Shown here: in pieces, positions 46,241-55,438 of the stretch
How positions within the stretch are numbered: position 1 is the first letter of the stretch
Layout of the letters: every line of letters begins with the position of its first letter
Assembly (NCBI GenBank): GCA_021325555.1
Contig: JAJPGY010000043.1
Location: 1-64,000 of the forward strand
Source of the DNA: Pseudomonadota bacterium
GTDB taxonomy: Bacteria; Cyanobacteriota; Vampirovibrionia; Obscuribacterales; Obscuribacteraceae
Reading direction: 5' to 3'
Length of the DNA stretch: 64,000 nucleotides
The notes under the pieces: model-generated
The model's database searches: none
What the model was told of the DNA's origin: nothing
The model's input: the letters and a program-made list of their open reading frames with translations, nothing else
Position numbers and translations under genes: made by a program

Positions 46241-46984
46241 CTACAGCGCCTGCTCGATCTCGGCGACGATCCGCTTTGCCGCCTCGCGCCTGTCGGCGGC
46301 CCCGAGGATCGGGCGGCCGATGACCAGGTAGTCCGAGCCGTCCTTGATCGCCGAGCCCGGCGTGACAATGCGGCTCTGGTCGTCCGCTGCGGCCCAATGC
46401 GGGCGCACGCCCGGCGTCACCAGGAGGAAATCCGGACCCAAGGCCTTTCTAAGCCCGGCCACCTCGGCTCCCGAAGCCACCACGCCATCGCAGCCGGCGC
46501 CTTTGGCCAGCGCGGCCAGGCGGCACACCTGCTCCTCCATCGGCGCCGCAACGCCGAGCTCCTCCTTGAGCATCGCCGGGCCGATGCTGGTGAGCACGGT
46601 CACGGCCAGCACCTTCGGACGGGGCATGCCTGTCCTCCTGCAGGTGTCATCGCAGGCGGCCACCGCCCGGCGCATCATCTCCGAGCCGCCGGTGGCGTGG
46701 ACGTTGAACATGCTAAGGCCGCGCGCCACCACCGCCTCGGTCGCCCTGGCGACGGTGTTGGGGATATCCTTGAACTTGCCGTCGAAAAACACCGAGACCC
46801 CGTCCCGGTGGAGCGTCTCGAACAGCGACGGGCCCTCGTTGCAGAACAACTGCAGCCCCACCTTGAACATTCCCACCCAGTCACGCAGCTCGTCCACCAG
46901 CTGCCGCGCCGCCTCCAGGGAAGCGGTGTCCAGCGGCAGGATCAGCCTGTCCCTGGCAGAGATGCCCGCGTTGACCGGCTGCAC
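46241..46984 (-). CDS. pyrF: Orotidine 5'-phosphate decarboxylase
   Basis: 247 residues. Last step of UMP synthesis. LILPLDTASLEAARQLVDEL gives the N-terminal Asp; the catalytic array is FFDGKFKDIPNTVARA (D-x-K-x-x-D), where the usual LKFHD is GKFKD but the catalytic Asp and Lys residues are kept. NVHATGGSEMM, VTPGVRP and the phosphate-binding LVIGRPILGAADRREAA are also present. Starts four bases after the rpmE stop and ends the long minus-strand run. Confidence 0.94.
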   Translation of the reverse strand: MQPVNAGISARDRLILPLDTASLEAARQLVDELRDWVGMFKVGLQLFCNEGPSLFETLHRDGVSVFFDGKFKDIPNTVARATEAVVARGLSMFNVHATGGSEMMRRAVAACDDTCRRTGMPRPKVLAVTVLTSIGPAMLKEELGVAAPMEEQVCRLAALAKGAGCDGVVASGAEVAGLRKALGPDFLLVTPGVRPHWAAADDQSRIVTPGSAIKDGSDYLVIGRPILGAADRREAAKRIVAEIEQAL

Positions 46985-46988
46985 GGCC

Positions 46989-47207
46989 CTAGCTCGGCTG
47001 CCTGGCCTTGTCCAGCTTGTAGCGCTTGACGAAGCGGTCTACCCGTCCTTCGGTGTCGACAATCTTCTGGGTGCCGGTAAAGTAGGGATGGCAGTTGCTG
47101 CAAATCTCTACCCGGATCTGCTGTTTCGTCGAGCCCAGTTCCACCTTGTTTCCACAGACGCAGGTGGCGGTCACGTCAAAATATTTGGGATGAATTCCTT
47201 CCTTCAT
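46989..47207 (-). CDS. rpmE: Ribosomal protein L31 (zinc-binding form)
   Basis: 72 residues: MKEGIHPKYFDVTATCVCGN with the first Cys pair, CSNCHPYFTGTQKIVDT with the second, and GRVDRFVKRY. The four Cys mark the zinc-containing C+ type. Tightly linked to pyrF. Confidence 0.97.
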   Translation of the reverse strand: MKEGIHPKYFDVTATCVCGNKVELGSTKQQIRVEICSNCHPYFTGTQKIVDTEGRVDRFVKRYKLDKARQPS

Positions 47208-47292
47208 CTTGGCATCCTGGATTCAGGTACTTACACGCAATGAAAGATCATACCAGACGGCACCGGCGTCGTTGTCAACAAACCACAACCTC

Positions 47293-48390
47293 TTAAGATT
47301 TGCCGCCGGAATCTGCCGGGCGCCACAGCACGCCCCGGTCGATGCCGCCAACGCTATTGCAGCCGCAGAGCGCCATGGCGCAATCGAGCTCGGCGCGCAA
47401 AAGCGACAGCACGTCCCGCACCCCCTGCTCACCGGCCACTGCCAGCCCCCAGAGCACCGGGCGCCCGCACAGCACCGCGCGCGCGCCCAGGGCCAGCGCT
47501 TTCACCACATCGGTGCCGCGCCGGACGCCGCCATCGATGAGGACCTCCAGGCGACCGTCCACAGCCTCGACGATCTCCGGCAAAACGGCGATTGTCGCCG
47601 GCACCGAGTCGAGCTGGCGCCCGCCGTGGTTGGAGACGACGATGGCCGAAGCCCCGCACTGAAGAGCCGCCAGCGCATCGTCGGCGCGCATGATGCCCTT
47701 CAGCACGACCGGCAACCCGGTCAGCGAGCGCAGCCACTCGATGTCCTTCCAGGTGAGCGCCGGATCGAGCCGGGCCGCAAAATAGGCCACCAGCGCGGAG
47801 CTATCGACCTGCTCGGACAGGTCCCGGCCTTCAGCCACCATAAGGTTTTCCGCGGTCAGGCCCGGCGGTAGACGAAAGCGGTTGCGGGCGTCGCGCTCTC
47901 GCCCGGCCAGAAAAGGGGCGTCGACGGTCACCACCAGCGCCGAATAACCGGCCTGCTCGGCGCGCTTGACAAGCGACTCGGTGACCGCCCGGTCCCTGTG
48001 CACGTAAAGCTGGAACCACAGGGGCGCAGTGGCCACGGCGGCGACCCTCTCCAGGGAGCAGTTCGAGAAGGTGCTCAGGGTCATGATCGTTCCCAGCGAG
48101 CCCGCGGCCCGGGCCGTCGCCAGCTCGCCCTCGTCGTGGGCCATCCTCTGAAAGGCCATGGGCGGGATGAGGATCGGCATCTCCACCGGCTGGCCGAGCA
48201 CGGTGGTGGAGAGATCGCGCCTCTCCACGTCGACCAGCACCCGGTTCAGGAGCTTGATCCGCCGGTAAGCCTCGATGTTTTCCGCAAGCGTGATCTCGTC
48301 GCAGGCTCCGGAGGCGTAGTAGTCATAAGCCATCTGCGGCAGCTTCTCCCTGGCCGCGCGTTCGTAGTCTGCCAGGTTAACCAGATCCAT
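47293..48390 (-). CDS. FMN-dependent 2-hydroxyacid oxidase/dehydrogenase
   Basis: 365 residues from ATG 48390 (MDLVNLADYERAAREKL). Oxidises L-2-hydroxy acids such as lactate or glycolate using FMN. Family features: MAYDYYASGACDEITLAEN, PILIPPMAFQRMAH, LWFQLYVHRDR, LVVTVDAPFLAGRERD, LVLKGIMRADDAL-type barrel strand (PVVLKGIMRADDALAAL), the active-site VVSNHGGRQLDSVPATI with catalytic His and Arg, and VLIDGGVRRGTDVVKAL. Substrate not predictable between lactate and glycolate. Its first codons overlap the end of the kinase-derived TPR gene upstream by 14 bases. Confidence 0.92.
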   Translation of the reverse strand: MDLVNLADYERAAREKLPQMAYDYYASGACDEITLAENIEAYRRIKLLNRVLVDVERRDLSTTVLGQPVEMPILIPPMAFQRMAHDEGELATARAAGSLGTIMTLSTFSNCSLERVAAVATAPLWFQLYVHRDRAVTESLVKRAEQAGYSALVVTVDAPFLAGRERDARNRFRLPPGLTAENLMVAEGRDLSEQVDSSALVAYFAARLDPALTWKDIEWLRSLTGLPVVLKGIMRADDALAALQCGASAIVVSNHGGRQLDSVPATIAVLPEIVEAVDGRLEVLIDGGVRRGTDVVKALALGARAVLCGRPVLWGLAVAGEQGVRDVLSLLRAELDCAMALCGCNSVGGIDRGVLWRPADSGGKS

Positions 48391-50281
48391 GCTCACCTGC
48401 ACCTCTCCGCGTCCCCGCCTGCAAGCCATTTACCCTTGACATGAGCGCCTCGGCCTCGGCATGGTGACCATTATCCCTGTACGCCTGCGCCATCTGGGTG
48501 AGGAAGTCGAAAGGTGGCTCCGTCCATCCGACCCCGGTGGCAAAACTGCGCAGCACCTCTTCGACGGTGGCGTTTGCCTCGGCCACCTTTCCCTGGCGAG
48601 CCAGGGCCAGACCGAGATAGAGCAGCGCCACGTTGTGCATATGCGGATCCCGCACCGGCACAGGGTCCTGCGCCAGGAATCGCCTCAAATATTCGACGGC
48701 TCGGGCATGCGCGTTCTGCCTCATGCAGGTATCCCCGAGCGAGAAGTAGCACTGGGCGAGGAATTCCGGAGCCTTCAGTTGATCTCCACCGGCCAGCGCG
48801 ATGGCCGCCAGATCAAGTTTCTCGGAGAACACCAGGTCGCCTACCTTGCCGGCCTGCTCTGCCCTGTGCACCGAGTCTCTGGCCACGCCGGCCATACTAT
48901 TTGCGATGAACAGACGGCGCGGTCCCTCCAGAAGCTGAAAACGGCTGACCATCTTCGACAAGAGCTCGAGGCTCTGAGCGGTTTTTCCCGCCTCGTAGAG
49001 AATCAGGCACAGGCGCAGCTGCGCCTCGTCTGCCAGGTCGCCGCAGGATTGTACCCGGTCGCTCACGTCCTGCATGCACCGCCTGGCCCGGGCCGGTTGG
49101 TCATCCTCCCAGTAGATCATGCCCAGACGGATCATCTCTTGACACGCGTGAGGCGGCCAGTCCGCGCTGCCGGCCGTCATCGATTGCAGATCCCGCCGCA
49201 AGAAAGCCTCGGCTGCGGCAAGCCGCCTGGTCCGGCGATACAGCTCGACCATGGACAAAACGGCATGCAACCGCAAATCTAAATTGTCCGACCCTTCGGC
49301 AATCTTCAGTGCCTCTTGCAACGTGCTTTCAGCATTCGGCATCCGGCCCTGGTCCGAGTAAAGGTTGCCGAGATCCAGCAGCGCATTGCCCCAGTCAAGC
49401 GGGCGAGGCCGGGCCAGCTCCGCCAGACGCGCGCGCAAAACGCCGATGGCAATCGCTGCCCCGGCATCCCCGCGACCCGCCCGTTGCTGAAAGCTCTGCT
49501 TGAGCTCATAGAAGCACGCCAGAAACGCCGCCTGATCCTTGCGGAGCTCCTGCGGGCTGGCCGAGTCGACGTCGCCGAGATCGACGAGCGCGCGCGCGTA
49601 ATCCAGGGAGCCGGCAGACGTTGCATCCCTGAGCAACGCAGCTCGCTGCCTCAACAGCTCGGCGGCCGCCTGGAGATCACGCTGCTCAACGCAGGCTCTT
49701 GCCGTTCTCTCCATCTGCTCCGCCACACGCTTGTCCTGCGGACCGTACCAGCACTGGTAGAGCATAAGCTTTCCCCGTTCGAGCTGGAGCCGCCCCAGGG
49801 GCGTCCAGAGGCAACCGATCGCCGCCGCGGCAAGCACCACCAGCAGTATCAGGGCGCGCTGCCGGCTCTTGCCGGCGGCGGCTTTACCGGCGGCGGCTTT
49901 GCCGGCGGCCGTTTTACCGCCAGCCGCTCCGGCAGCGGCTTGACTGCCGGGCTCAGTGGCAGCGGCAGCGCTGTACACCACATAGGGATGACCGCCCGTG
50001 GAGACACCCTGGTCCGAAACGTCCTGCCTGTGGGGTTGCCGAGCCCTGGTCTCCCGGTGAAACCTGTCCACCGCTTCCCGGCTGGGGCTCCTGTCCGGAC
50101 GCAACATCTTGAGGATTACCGGTTTGTCCATCAACCGGTGTCTGGCCCTGTAGCTGACCGAAACGTCGTCCCCAGCCACTATCGAAAGCAGCTCATAACG
50201 CCCGTCGATAACGGTGCCGATGAGGCTCTCCGCCGCCGGACCGGCGCCCGCTTCTCTGGTTTCTCCGTCACCGGCTTCCAC
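48377..50281 (-). CDS. Membrane TPR protein with a vestigial kinase N-lobe (KdT-1)
   Basis: 634 residues. Residues ~20-105 align with the N-lobe of a bacterial Ser/Thr kinase: IDGRYELLSIV, a glycine loop reduced to AGDDVSVSYRARH, a retained VILKML Lys58 and a FHRETRA helix; the part up to HPYVVYS is shrunken. The whole C-lobe, with its HRD and DFG motifs, is absent. A Lys/Ala/Gly linker and a transmembrane helix (~143-158) follow, then about ten TPR-like helical repeats, presumably outside the membrane. It cannot be a kinase. Third of three tandem related genes. The numbering KdT-1 to -3 is mine. Confidence 0.8.
   Translation of the reverse strand: MEAGDGETREAGAGPAAESLIGTVIDGRYELLSIVAGDDVSVSYRARHRLMDKPVILKMLRPDRSPSREAVDRFHRETRARQPHRQDVSDQGVSTGGHPYVVYSAAAATEPGSQAAAGAAGGKTAAGKAAAGKAAAGKSRQRALILLVVLAAAAIGCLWTPLGRLQLERGKLMLYQCWYGPQDKRVAEQMERTARACVEQRDLQAAAELLRQRAALLRDATSAGSLDYARALVDLGDVDSASPQELRKDQAAFLACFYELKQSFQQRAGRGDAGAAIAIGVLRARLAELARPRPLDWGNALLDLGNLYSDQGRMPNAESTLQEALKIAEGSDNLDLRLHAVLSMVELYRRTRRLAAAEAFLRRDLQSMTAGSADWPPHACQEMIRLGMIYWEDDQPARARRCMQDVSDRVQSCGDLADEAQLRLCLILYEAGKTAQSLELLSKMVSRFQLLEGPRRLFIANSMAGVARDSVHRAEQAGKVGDLVFSEKLDLAAIALAGGDQLKAPEFLAQCYFSLGDTCMRQNAHARAVEYLRRFLAQDPVPVRDPHMHNVALLYLGLALARQGKVAEANATVEEVLRSFATGVGWTEPPFDFLTQMAQAYRDNGHHAEAEALMSRVNGLQAGTRRGAGEHGSG
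49862..49925 (-). repeat. 15-bp in-frame repeat encoding KAAAG
   Basis: About four copies of a 15-bp unit giving TAAGKAAAGKAAAGK-like sequence in the linker just before the membrane helix of the kinase-derived protein. Prone to slippage. Confidence 0.7.
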
Positions 50282-50283
50282 GG

Positions 50284-52500
50284 CTAGTTGACCACCTCTT
50301 TAGCGGTTATCTTTCTGCCCTGCTCCCTCAAATTCCTTCCCTCGGCGGCCCGCCCGGCATGCTCGAGCGCCCGGCCGAAAGCCTCGTAGCCATCCGCACA
50401 CTGCTTGTTCAGCGGGATGCCCCCCTCCTCGCAGGTCGTGACAGCCAGGGAGAAATACCGCCTGGCCTCGGCATACCTGCCAAGCTTCAGCTCGCACAGG
50501 GCCAGCGCCTGCGAGGACGCGGCCACGCCGGAGTCTCCCGGCCCGCGCTCCTTCTGCAGTATGGCCAGCGCGCGCTTGTACAGGGGCTCTGCCTCGGCGG
50601 CATTGCCTTTGCTCTGGGCGATATTTCCCAGCATGTAATAGATATTGCCGACCCTCGGCTTGTGCAATCCCAGCTTCTGCTGGACCGGCAGGACATCCAG
50701 GTACGTCTGCCTGGCCTGCTCGAGCCTGCTCTGCCTGTACAGCTCGTCGGCCACAAAGGTCATCTTCTCCAGCAGCTCGTCGAGCCGCACCCGGTTTTCT
50801 GTCAGCGGCTGCCGGCTGCGGATGGCCAGCGCTCTCCTGAAGACCCGCGAGGCCTTCAGGAAGTCCCGCTGGCGCACATACAGATTGCCCAGCTCCTGCA
50901 CCATGTCCACCAGGCGTGGAGAATAGGGGCGACCGTCCGAGGCTCGCATGCGCATGTCCTGCGTGATCAGCGCCTCGGCGATGCGAAATCGTCTCTGGTC
51001 CTGTGCGATGAGCCCGAGGCGCTCCTCGAGCAACGCGCAATGGTAGATGGACTGGATAAGCTCCGGCGACCCGTCCGCGAAGATCATCTGCCGGTCGTGC
51101 AAAGCTCGTCGGTAGTACTGCTCCGCCAGGTCGTACCGCCTGCTGTCGCTCGCATTGTTGGCCAGGGCATCGAGGATAGTTATGGCGCGTCCGTACGACA
51201 CCCTCGACAACCCCGCGTCGCCCGCCGCGGCGGAAGCGAGCCCGGCCAGTTTCTCGTAGGCCTCCGCGAGCTCCTTCGATTGCGACCCGTACCTGCGCTC
51301 GGTCAGCGACAGTATCTCCTTGTATTGCCGAACCGCGTCAGCGGCGCGGCCTTGCTTGCCGTAAAGCTCCACCAGCCTGTTCATCCGCTCCAGCAGCCGG
51401 GCGTCGTCACCGGGTCCCACGAGCCGCTGCAGGGCGAGCGATGCCTCGGCAGTTTGAACCGCACCCGATCCGGTGGAGCGGTACCAGGCGATAAGGCCGG
51501 CGACAAGCGCCAGGGCCGCCACCGCCGCCGCCACCGCCGCCTTTCGGTTGCGAGCAGCGGAAGCCAGCGCGCCACCGGCCATGGTGGCGATCGCCGGCAG
51601 GCTAAGCGGGATCTTCCGGCGCGCCGCCACCGGGCAAAGCGGCGCCAGCTCTCGCTCCAGATCCAGCACCGACTGATGGCGAGCGTGCGGCTCCTTTTGC
51701 AGCGCCCGGGCGACGATTCGCTGCAGCTGCGGCGGCAGCTCCCCGGCATCCAGCGTCGACTCGGATTTCGCACCCTGCCCGACCGTCGAATAGTAATCAG
51801 CCAGCCGGCTGTCCGCCAGAATCGACAGCTTGCCGTTGAAGGCCTCGAGCATCATCCTGCCCAGCGAGTAGATGTCCGATCTCTGATCGACCTTTCTTCC
51901 CAGGGCCTGCTCCGGGCTCCGGTACAGCGGGTCGCCGTTGGCGGCGGAAAAATAGGCCGGGCTGTCCGGCGGATTGTCCAGCCTGGCAGAGGCCGGATCG
52001 GACAGTTTGGCCACCTCCTTGCCATCGGCGGATCGAACGAGAAATACGTTTGCCGGGCGCAGGTTGTTGTGGACCATCCGCCTTTCGTGCATGCAGGCGA
52101 GCGCTTCGCAGAGCTGGCTGAACAGAACCGCCCCCCGCTCGTTCCCTATCTTGCCGGTGTAACCGGTCACGTGGGCCAGCGTCTGCCCTTCCATGAACTC
52201 CATGACCAGATAACAGATCCCGTCCTCCGAGCTTCCGCAGTCGTAGATTGACACCAGATGCGGATGATGGAGGTCGATCGCCGCCCTGCACCTCTCCTTG
52301 AGCCCGGCGGCCCTCCGGGCATCGACCGGCAAACCGGCATTGAAGAGCTTCACGGCCACAATCCTTCCCAACATGCGGTCGCGCGCCCGGTAGACGATCG
52401 TGGTGCCGCCACGACCGACAACATCGAGCAGCTCATACCGGCCGTCGAGGATCTTGCCGGCGGCCGCCACAGGCTCGGTATTTCCCGGTCCAGCGCTCAT
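50284..52500 (-). CDS. Membrane pseudokinase-TPR protein (KdT-2)
   Basis: 738 residues from ATG 52500; the longer open frame upstream is in the next gene. A full-length kinase domain (residues ~18-290) keeps the glycine loop (VVGRGGTTIVYRARD), the VAVK Lys51, GDPLYRSPEQALG and SDIYSLGRMM. The catalytic loop is VHNNLRPANV instead of HRDLKPxN, so the catalytic Asp is Asn146, and DFG is replaced by DPA (Asp168 kept). ATP binding is plausible but phosphotransfer is not expected. A transmembrane helix lies at ~321-340, then TPR repeats to the end. Starts at the stop of KdT-3 (TGATG overlap) and ends three bases before KdT-1. Confidence 0.88.
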   Translation of the reverse strand: MSAGPGNTEPVAAAGKILDGRYELLDVVGRGGTTIVYRARDRMLGRIVAVKLFNAGLPVDARRAAGLKERCRAAIDLHHPHLVSIYDCGSSEDGICYLVMEFMEGQTLAHVTGYTGKIGNERGAVLFSQLCEALACMHERRMVHNNLRPANVFLVRSADGKEVAKLSDPASARLDNPPDSPAYFSAANGDPLYRSPEQALGRKVDQRSDIYSLGRMMLEAFNGKLSILADSRLADYYSTVGQGAKSESTLDAGELPPQLQRIVARALQKEPHARHQSVLDLERELAPLCPVAARRKIPLSLPAIATMAGGALASAARNRKAAVAAAVAALALVAGLIAWYRSTGSGAVQTAEASLALQRLVGPGDDARLLERMNRLVELYGKQGRAADAVRQYKEILSLTERRYGSQSKELAEAYEKLAGLASAAAGDAGLSRVSYGRAITILDALANNASDSRRYDLAEQYYRRALHDRQMIFADGSPELIQSIYHCALLEERLGLIAQDQRRFRIAEALITQDMRMRASDGRPYSPRLVDMVQELGNLYVRQRDFLKASRVFRRALAIRSRQPLTENRVRLDELLEKMTFVADELYRQSRLEQARQTYLDVLPVQQKLGLHKPRVGNIYYMLGNIAQSKGNAAEAEPLYKRALAILQKERGPGDSGVAASSQALALCELKLGRYAEARRYFSLAVTTCEEGGIPLNKQCADGYEAFGRALEHAGRAAEGRNLREQGRKITAKEVVN

Positions 52501-53900
52501 CACCCTCTCTCCGCCAGAGGCGCGGGCAGCCCCAGCTTCCTGGCCCGCTGTTCCACCAGGCGCACCTCGCCGTGCCGGCCGGCGTCGCTCAGGAGACGGC
52601 AATAGTCTGCCAGAAAACCGGATGCCCAGGGGCAGTTGCGCGCACCGGATCTTTCCAGGATGGCAAATGCCTCCTCGTATCGGCGCTCGGCCTCGCTGTA
52701 CCGCTTCTGAAGCCCGAGGGCGCGGCCGACAAGATAAAGGGAACGGCCGGTCCTCGGCGCTTGCGGGCCGGACTCCTGCCGGCAAAGATCGAGGTACTGC
52801 CCGAGCAGCCGCGCCAGCTCACGGTACTTGCCTTGCGCCTCCAGGGCGCCGGCTGTGGAGTCGTAAATGCTCTCCATCTGGTTGGCGCGGCTGCCCAGGC
52901 GGATCTCGGACTGACCCAAATTCACCGCCCTCAGGCCGGACGCCTCGGCAAGCGCGTATTTGCCTTCATTGAGGTAACAGCGGGCCAGATTTCCCTGGTT
53001 CCAAATGATAAGCCGGCGCTGCTTGGACTCGTCGGCAATTCGAGCCGCCCGCAGCATGAATCTCTCGGCCCTGTCCCATTGTTTGCCGGCCATAAAAGGA
53101 TCCGCGCATCTGTAGAGAATGTCAATCGCCCTGCCATAACTCCTGAGAGCCCTGGACGAGTCTGCCAGCTTCGAGTACAGGTCGCCCAGCCATTCCAGAG
53201 CATCCACCTCCTCCATCGAGCCTGGCGGATAGGTCAAGCGGACCACGGTCAGCGCTCGCTCGACTTGCGCCGCCGCTGCCGAGTAATTGCCGCCGCTCTC
53301 GTAAAGCCTGGCCACCCGGTTGATATCCGGAAGCAGGCTCACGTTGTCGTGCCCAAGGACCATCTCTTTGAGATCCAGCAGGATAAGGGCCGTTTGCAAC
53401 CGCCCCGGGCCGCCGGTGCAATACCAGGAGGCCGCCGCGCCGAGCAGGAGCACCGTCAGCAGTATCACAGTCCCCGGTCGCCCTCGCTTCTCCCGCCCCC
53501 TGCCAGCGGCGTCCGGCTTGGCGGGCACACCGGCGGCGATGCCGGCAGCCCACACAGGCTCCTTGTCCGCCGGCAGGTCGGTCACCACGTAGCGATCTCC
53601 GCCGGCGGTAACACCCGAGTCCCGGAGGGCTCCTCCTTCCCCCTCCTGGCCGCCCCCTCCAGGCTGCCTTCCAGGGCCGGCGCCCCCGGCGGCCTGCCTT
53701 TCAGCCTGTCCCGCCGAAGGCATTATCGTCACCGCCACCGCCTTGTCCAAAAGCAGATGGCGCGCCCTGTAGGTCACGCCCCGCCCGTCGCGCCCGACCA
53801 CGGACTCGATGCGGTACCTTCCGTCCAGAACGGATCCGACATTGGCATCGCCGTCCAAAGCTTCCTCAACCACAGCACCTGGCCCCCGGATCATTCTCAA
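52500..53900 (-). CDS. Membrane TPR protein with a vestigial kinase N-lobe (KdT-3)
   Basis: 466 residues. Residues ~20-62 are a kinase N-lobe start: LDGRYRIESVVGRDGRGVTY, then KAVAVTIM, where the ATP-binding Lys is replaced by Thr58. What would be the rest of the N-lobe is a Gly/Gln-rich disordered linker, and the C-lobe is missing. TAGGDRYVVTDLP near residue 98 echoes the hinge region. A transmembrane helix (~143-160) and about seven TPR-like repeats follow (e.g. ADSSRALRSYGRAIDIL, KYALAEASGLRAVNLGQ). First of three related genes. Confidence 0.8.
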   Translation of the reverse strand: MRMIRGPGAVVEEALDGDANVGSVLDGRYRIESVVGRDGRGVTYRARHLLLDKAVAVTIMPSAGQAERQAAGGAGPGRQPGGGGQEGEGGALRDSGVTAGGDRYVVTDLPADKEPVWAAGIAAGVPAKPDAAGRGREKRGRPGTVILLTVLLLGAAASWYCTGGPGRLQTALILLDLKEMVLGHDNVSLLPDINRVARLYESGGNYSAAAAQVERALTVVRLTYPPGSMEEVDALEWLGDLYSKLADSSRALRSYGRAIDILYRCADPFMAGKQWDRAERFMLRAARIADESKQRRLIIWNQGNLARCYLNEGKYALAEASGLRAVNLGQSEIRLGSRANQMESIYDSTAGALEAQGKYRELARLLGQYLDLCRQESGPQAPRTGRSLYLVGRALGLQKRYSEAERRYEEAFAILERSGARNCPWASGFLADYCRLLSDAGRHGEVRLVEQRARKLGLPAPLAERG

Positions 53901-53963
53901 TGTACCCGAACCGGCGGGCAGCGCATGACCCGGGCTGTAAAGGTCGAGGCCGGCGCCGCGAAA

Positions 53964-54512
53964 TCAGTTGATCGGCTGCTTGATCTCCAGCCCCTCGCCG
54001 GTGGCCGTCGAGAGCCTCTCGCCTTCGACGTCCAGGTAAACCTTTCTGGCCCCGGCCGCTTCGGAGACGGTGCGCCGCAGCTGCTCGAGCCTGGTCTCCA
54101 GGGACGTGCTGCCGCCGCCGGAGGCGAAACGGCGCGACAGGTTGATGACTATGTCGCAGCCCTTCTCCTTGACGTCCAGGACAATCGTTCCCCGGGGGAT
54201 CTCGCTGCCGATGCCCGACCGCGCCTCGGCGCTCGTCGGCCCGCGCAGGAGCTCCTCCACCGCCGACCGGAAAGCGTCGCTGCCGGAAGATTTCCTGTTT
54301 ACCCTGACCAGCCGGAGGTCGTCGCCGTCCGGTCTGACGAACCAGACGTGGATCTGCCTTGTGGCTCCGGTCCCCACCAGCTCGCCGAGCACGGTCCGGC
54401 TGGTGCAGGAGCTCAGACAGATTATCGGCAACAGGAGGATTCCGGCGGACAGCCACGACCAGACCCCGGGAGCGCCGGCACCCTGCCGGCTTCTGCTTGT
54501 TTTACGGAACAC
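53964..54512 (-). CDS. GerMN-domain lipoprotein
   Basis: 182 residues. A signal peptide with a lipobox (LLLPIICLSSCTS) is followed by a GerMN domain: IHVWFVRPDGDDLRLVRVNR, AVEELLRGPTSAEARSGIGS, VLDVKEKGCDIVINLSRRF and LRRTVSEAAGARKVYLDVEG. GerMN domains occur in spore-germination GerM but also in many lipoproteins of non-sporulating bacteria. Its ATG overlaps the DUF2993 stop. Likely bound to the outer face of a membrane. Confidence 0.85.
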   Translation of the reverse strand: MFRKTSRSRQGAGAPGVWSWLSAGILLLPIICLSSCTSRTVLGELVGTGATRQIHVWFVRPDGDDLRLVRVNRKSSGSDAFRSAVEELLRGPTSAEARSGIGSEIPRGTIVLDVKEKGCDIVINLSRRFASGGGSTSLETRLEQLRRTVSEAAGARKVYLDVEGERLSTATGEGLEIKQPIN

Positions 54513-55438
54513 TAATTGCCTGCCTTCTGCGCAATCCGACTGGCCACCCGCGGTGCCAGCAACAGATTACCATCAAATTCCACCCGATCGTCGAGAACCT
54601 GGAACCCGGCCAGGCGAAAAGCATGATCCTTGCGATCGAACCTGGACAGATCGACCAGCGGGTTGAGCAGTTTGGATACGAAGACCGCGAATTCCTGCGG
54701 GTTGGGTATCTCAGGGGAGTTGACCTGCAGATCGTTTACGAAAATTCTGGAGTTTCCCACAAGGACCGGCTTGCCGGAAAGCTCGACCGGAACGCCGGTG
54801 TCGGGCGCCGCCCCGGCGGTCACCATGGTCGACTTGATCTTGACCACGCCGGACCCAAGCGACACCTGCGGGCAGAGCAGCTCGAGCTGCTGCTGGCCGA
54901 GTCCCGGCACGTCGAGCTTGAGCATTCGCAGCGCCGAGGACACCCTCGGGCTGGCAAGCCCTCTGGCCACCTCTCGAGAGGAGACCTCCCCCCGCACGTG
55001 GAGAAGGGTCGGGGCCTCGACGCCCGGCTTCTTCCCCCGCCCGGGCAGATAGCGGATCCAGACCGGCATGGCCGAGACGACGTGCACCCGGCCGAGCGGA
55101 ACTCCCCTGTAAGAGCCGCCCTTCAGGTCGAGGTCGATCGTCTTCACCTTCCCTGACAGAAGGTCGGTGAAGTTGTAGGTTTGAACCCTCGCCTTGACCT
55201 TGCCGTGCAGCGCCAGCTTCAAGGCGATCTTCGCGCCCGTGCTCAGGCAGAGGTTGGTCAGCGAGTTTAAGCCGCAGTATTTTTGAATGGCGTGACTCAA
55301 CCTGCCGGCCACCGGGAAAGGCGGCGCCGCCTCAGCTGCCGTCGCCGGCGCGGCGACGATTAGCGAGGCGATGACCGCAATCGCCAGCTCTGGCAGCGGC
55401 GCCCTGCAGGCGCCGCTTCGGCTGTGGTCGGCAACCAT
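54512..55438 (-). CDS. DUF2993 (LmeA-like) exported protein
   Basis: 308 residues. N-terminal signal peptide (LAIAVIASLIVAAPATAAEA). Body typical of DUF2993: repeated beta segments around TYNFTDLLSGKVKTIDLDLK, SSREVARGLASPRVSSAL, GSGVVKIKSTMVT and a C-terminal LAPRVASRIAQ. Family members include the lipid-binding mannan-processing protein LmeA of mycobacteria and many cyanobacterial proteins of unknown role. Translationally coupled to the GerMN gene. Confidence 0.78.
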   Translation of the reverse strand: MVADHSRSGACRAPLPELAIAVIASLIVAAPATAAEAAPPFPVAGRLSHAIQKYCGLNSLTNLCLSTGAKIALKLALHGKVKARVQTYNFTDLLSGKVKTIDLDLKGGSYRGVPLGRVHVVSAMPVWIRYLPGRGKKPGVEAPTLLHVRGEVSSREVARGLASPRVSSALRMLKLDVPGLGQQQLELLCPQVSLGSGVVKIKSTMVTAGAAPDTGVPVELSGKPVLVGNSRIFVNDLQVNSPEIPNPQEFAVFVSKLLNPLVDLSRFDRKDHAFRLAGFQVLDDRVEFDGNLLLAPRVASRIAQKAGN

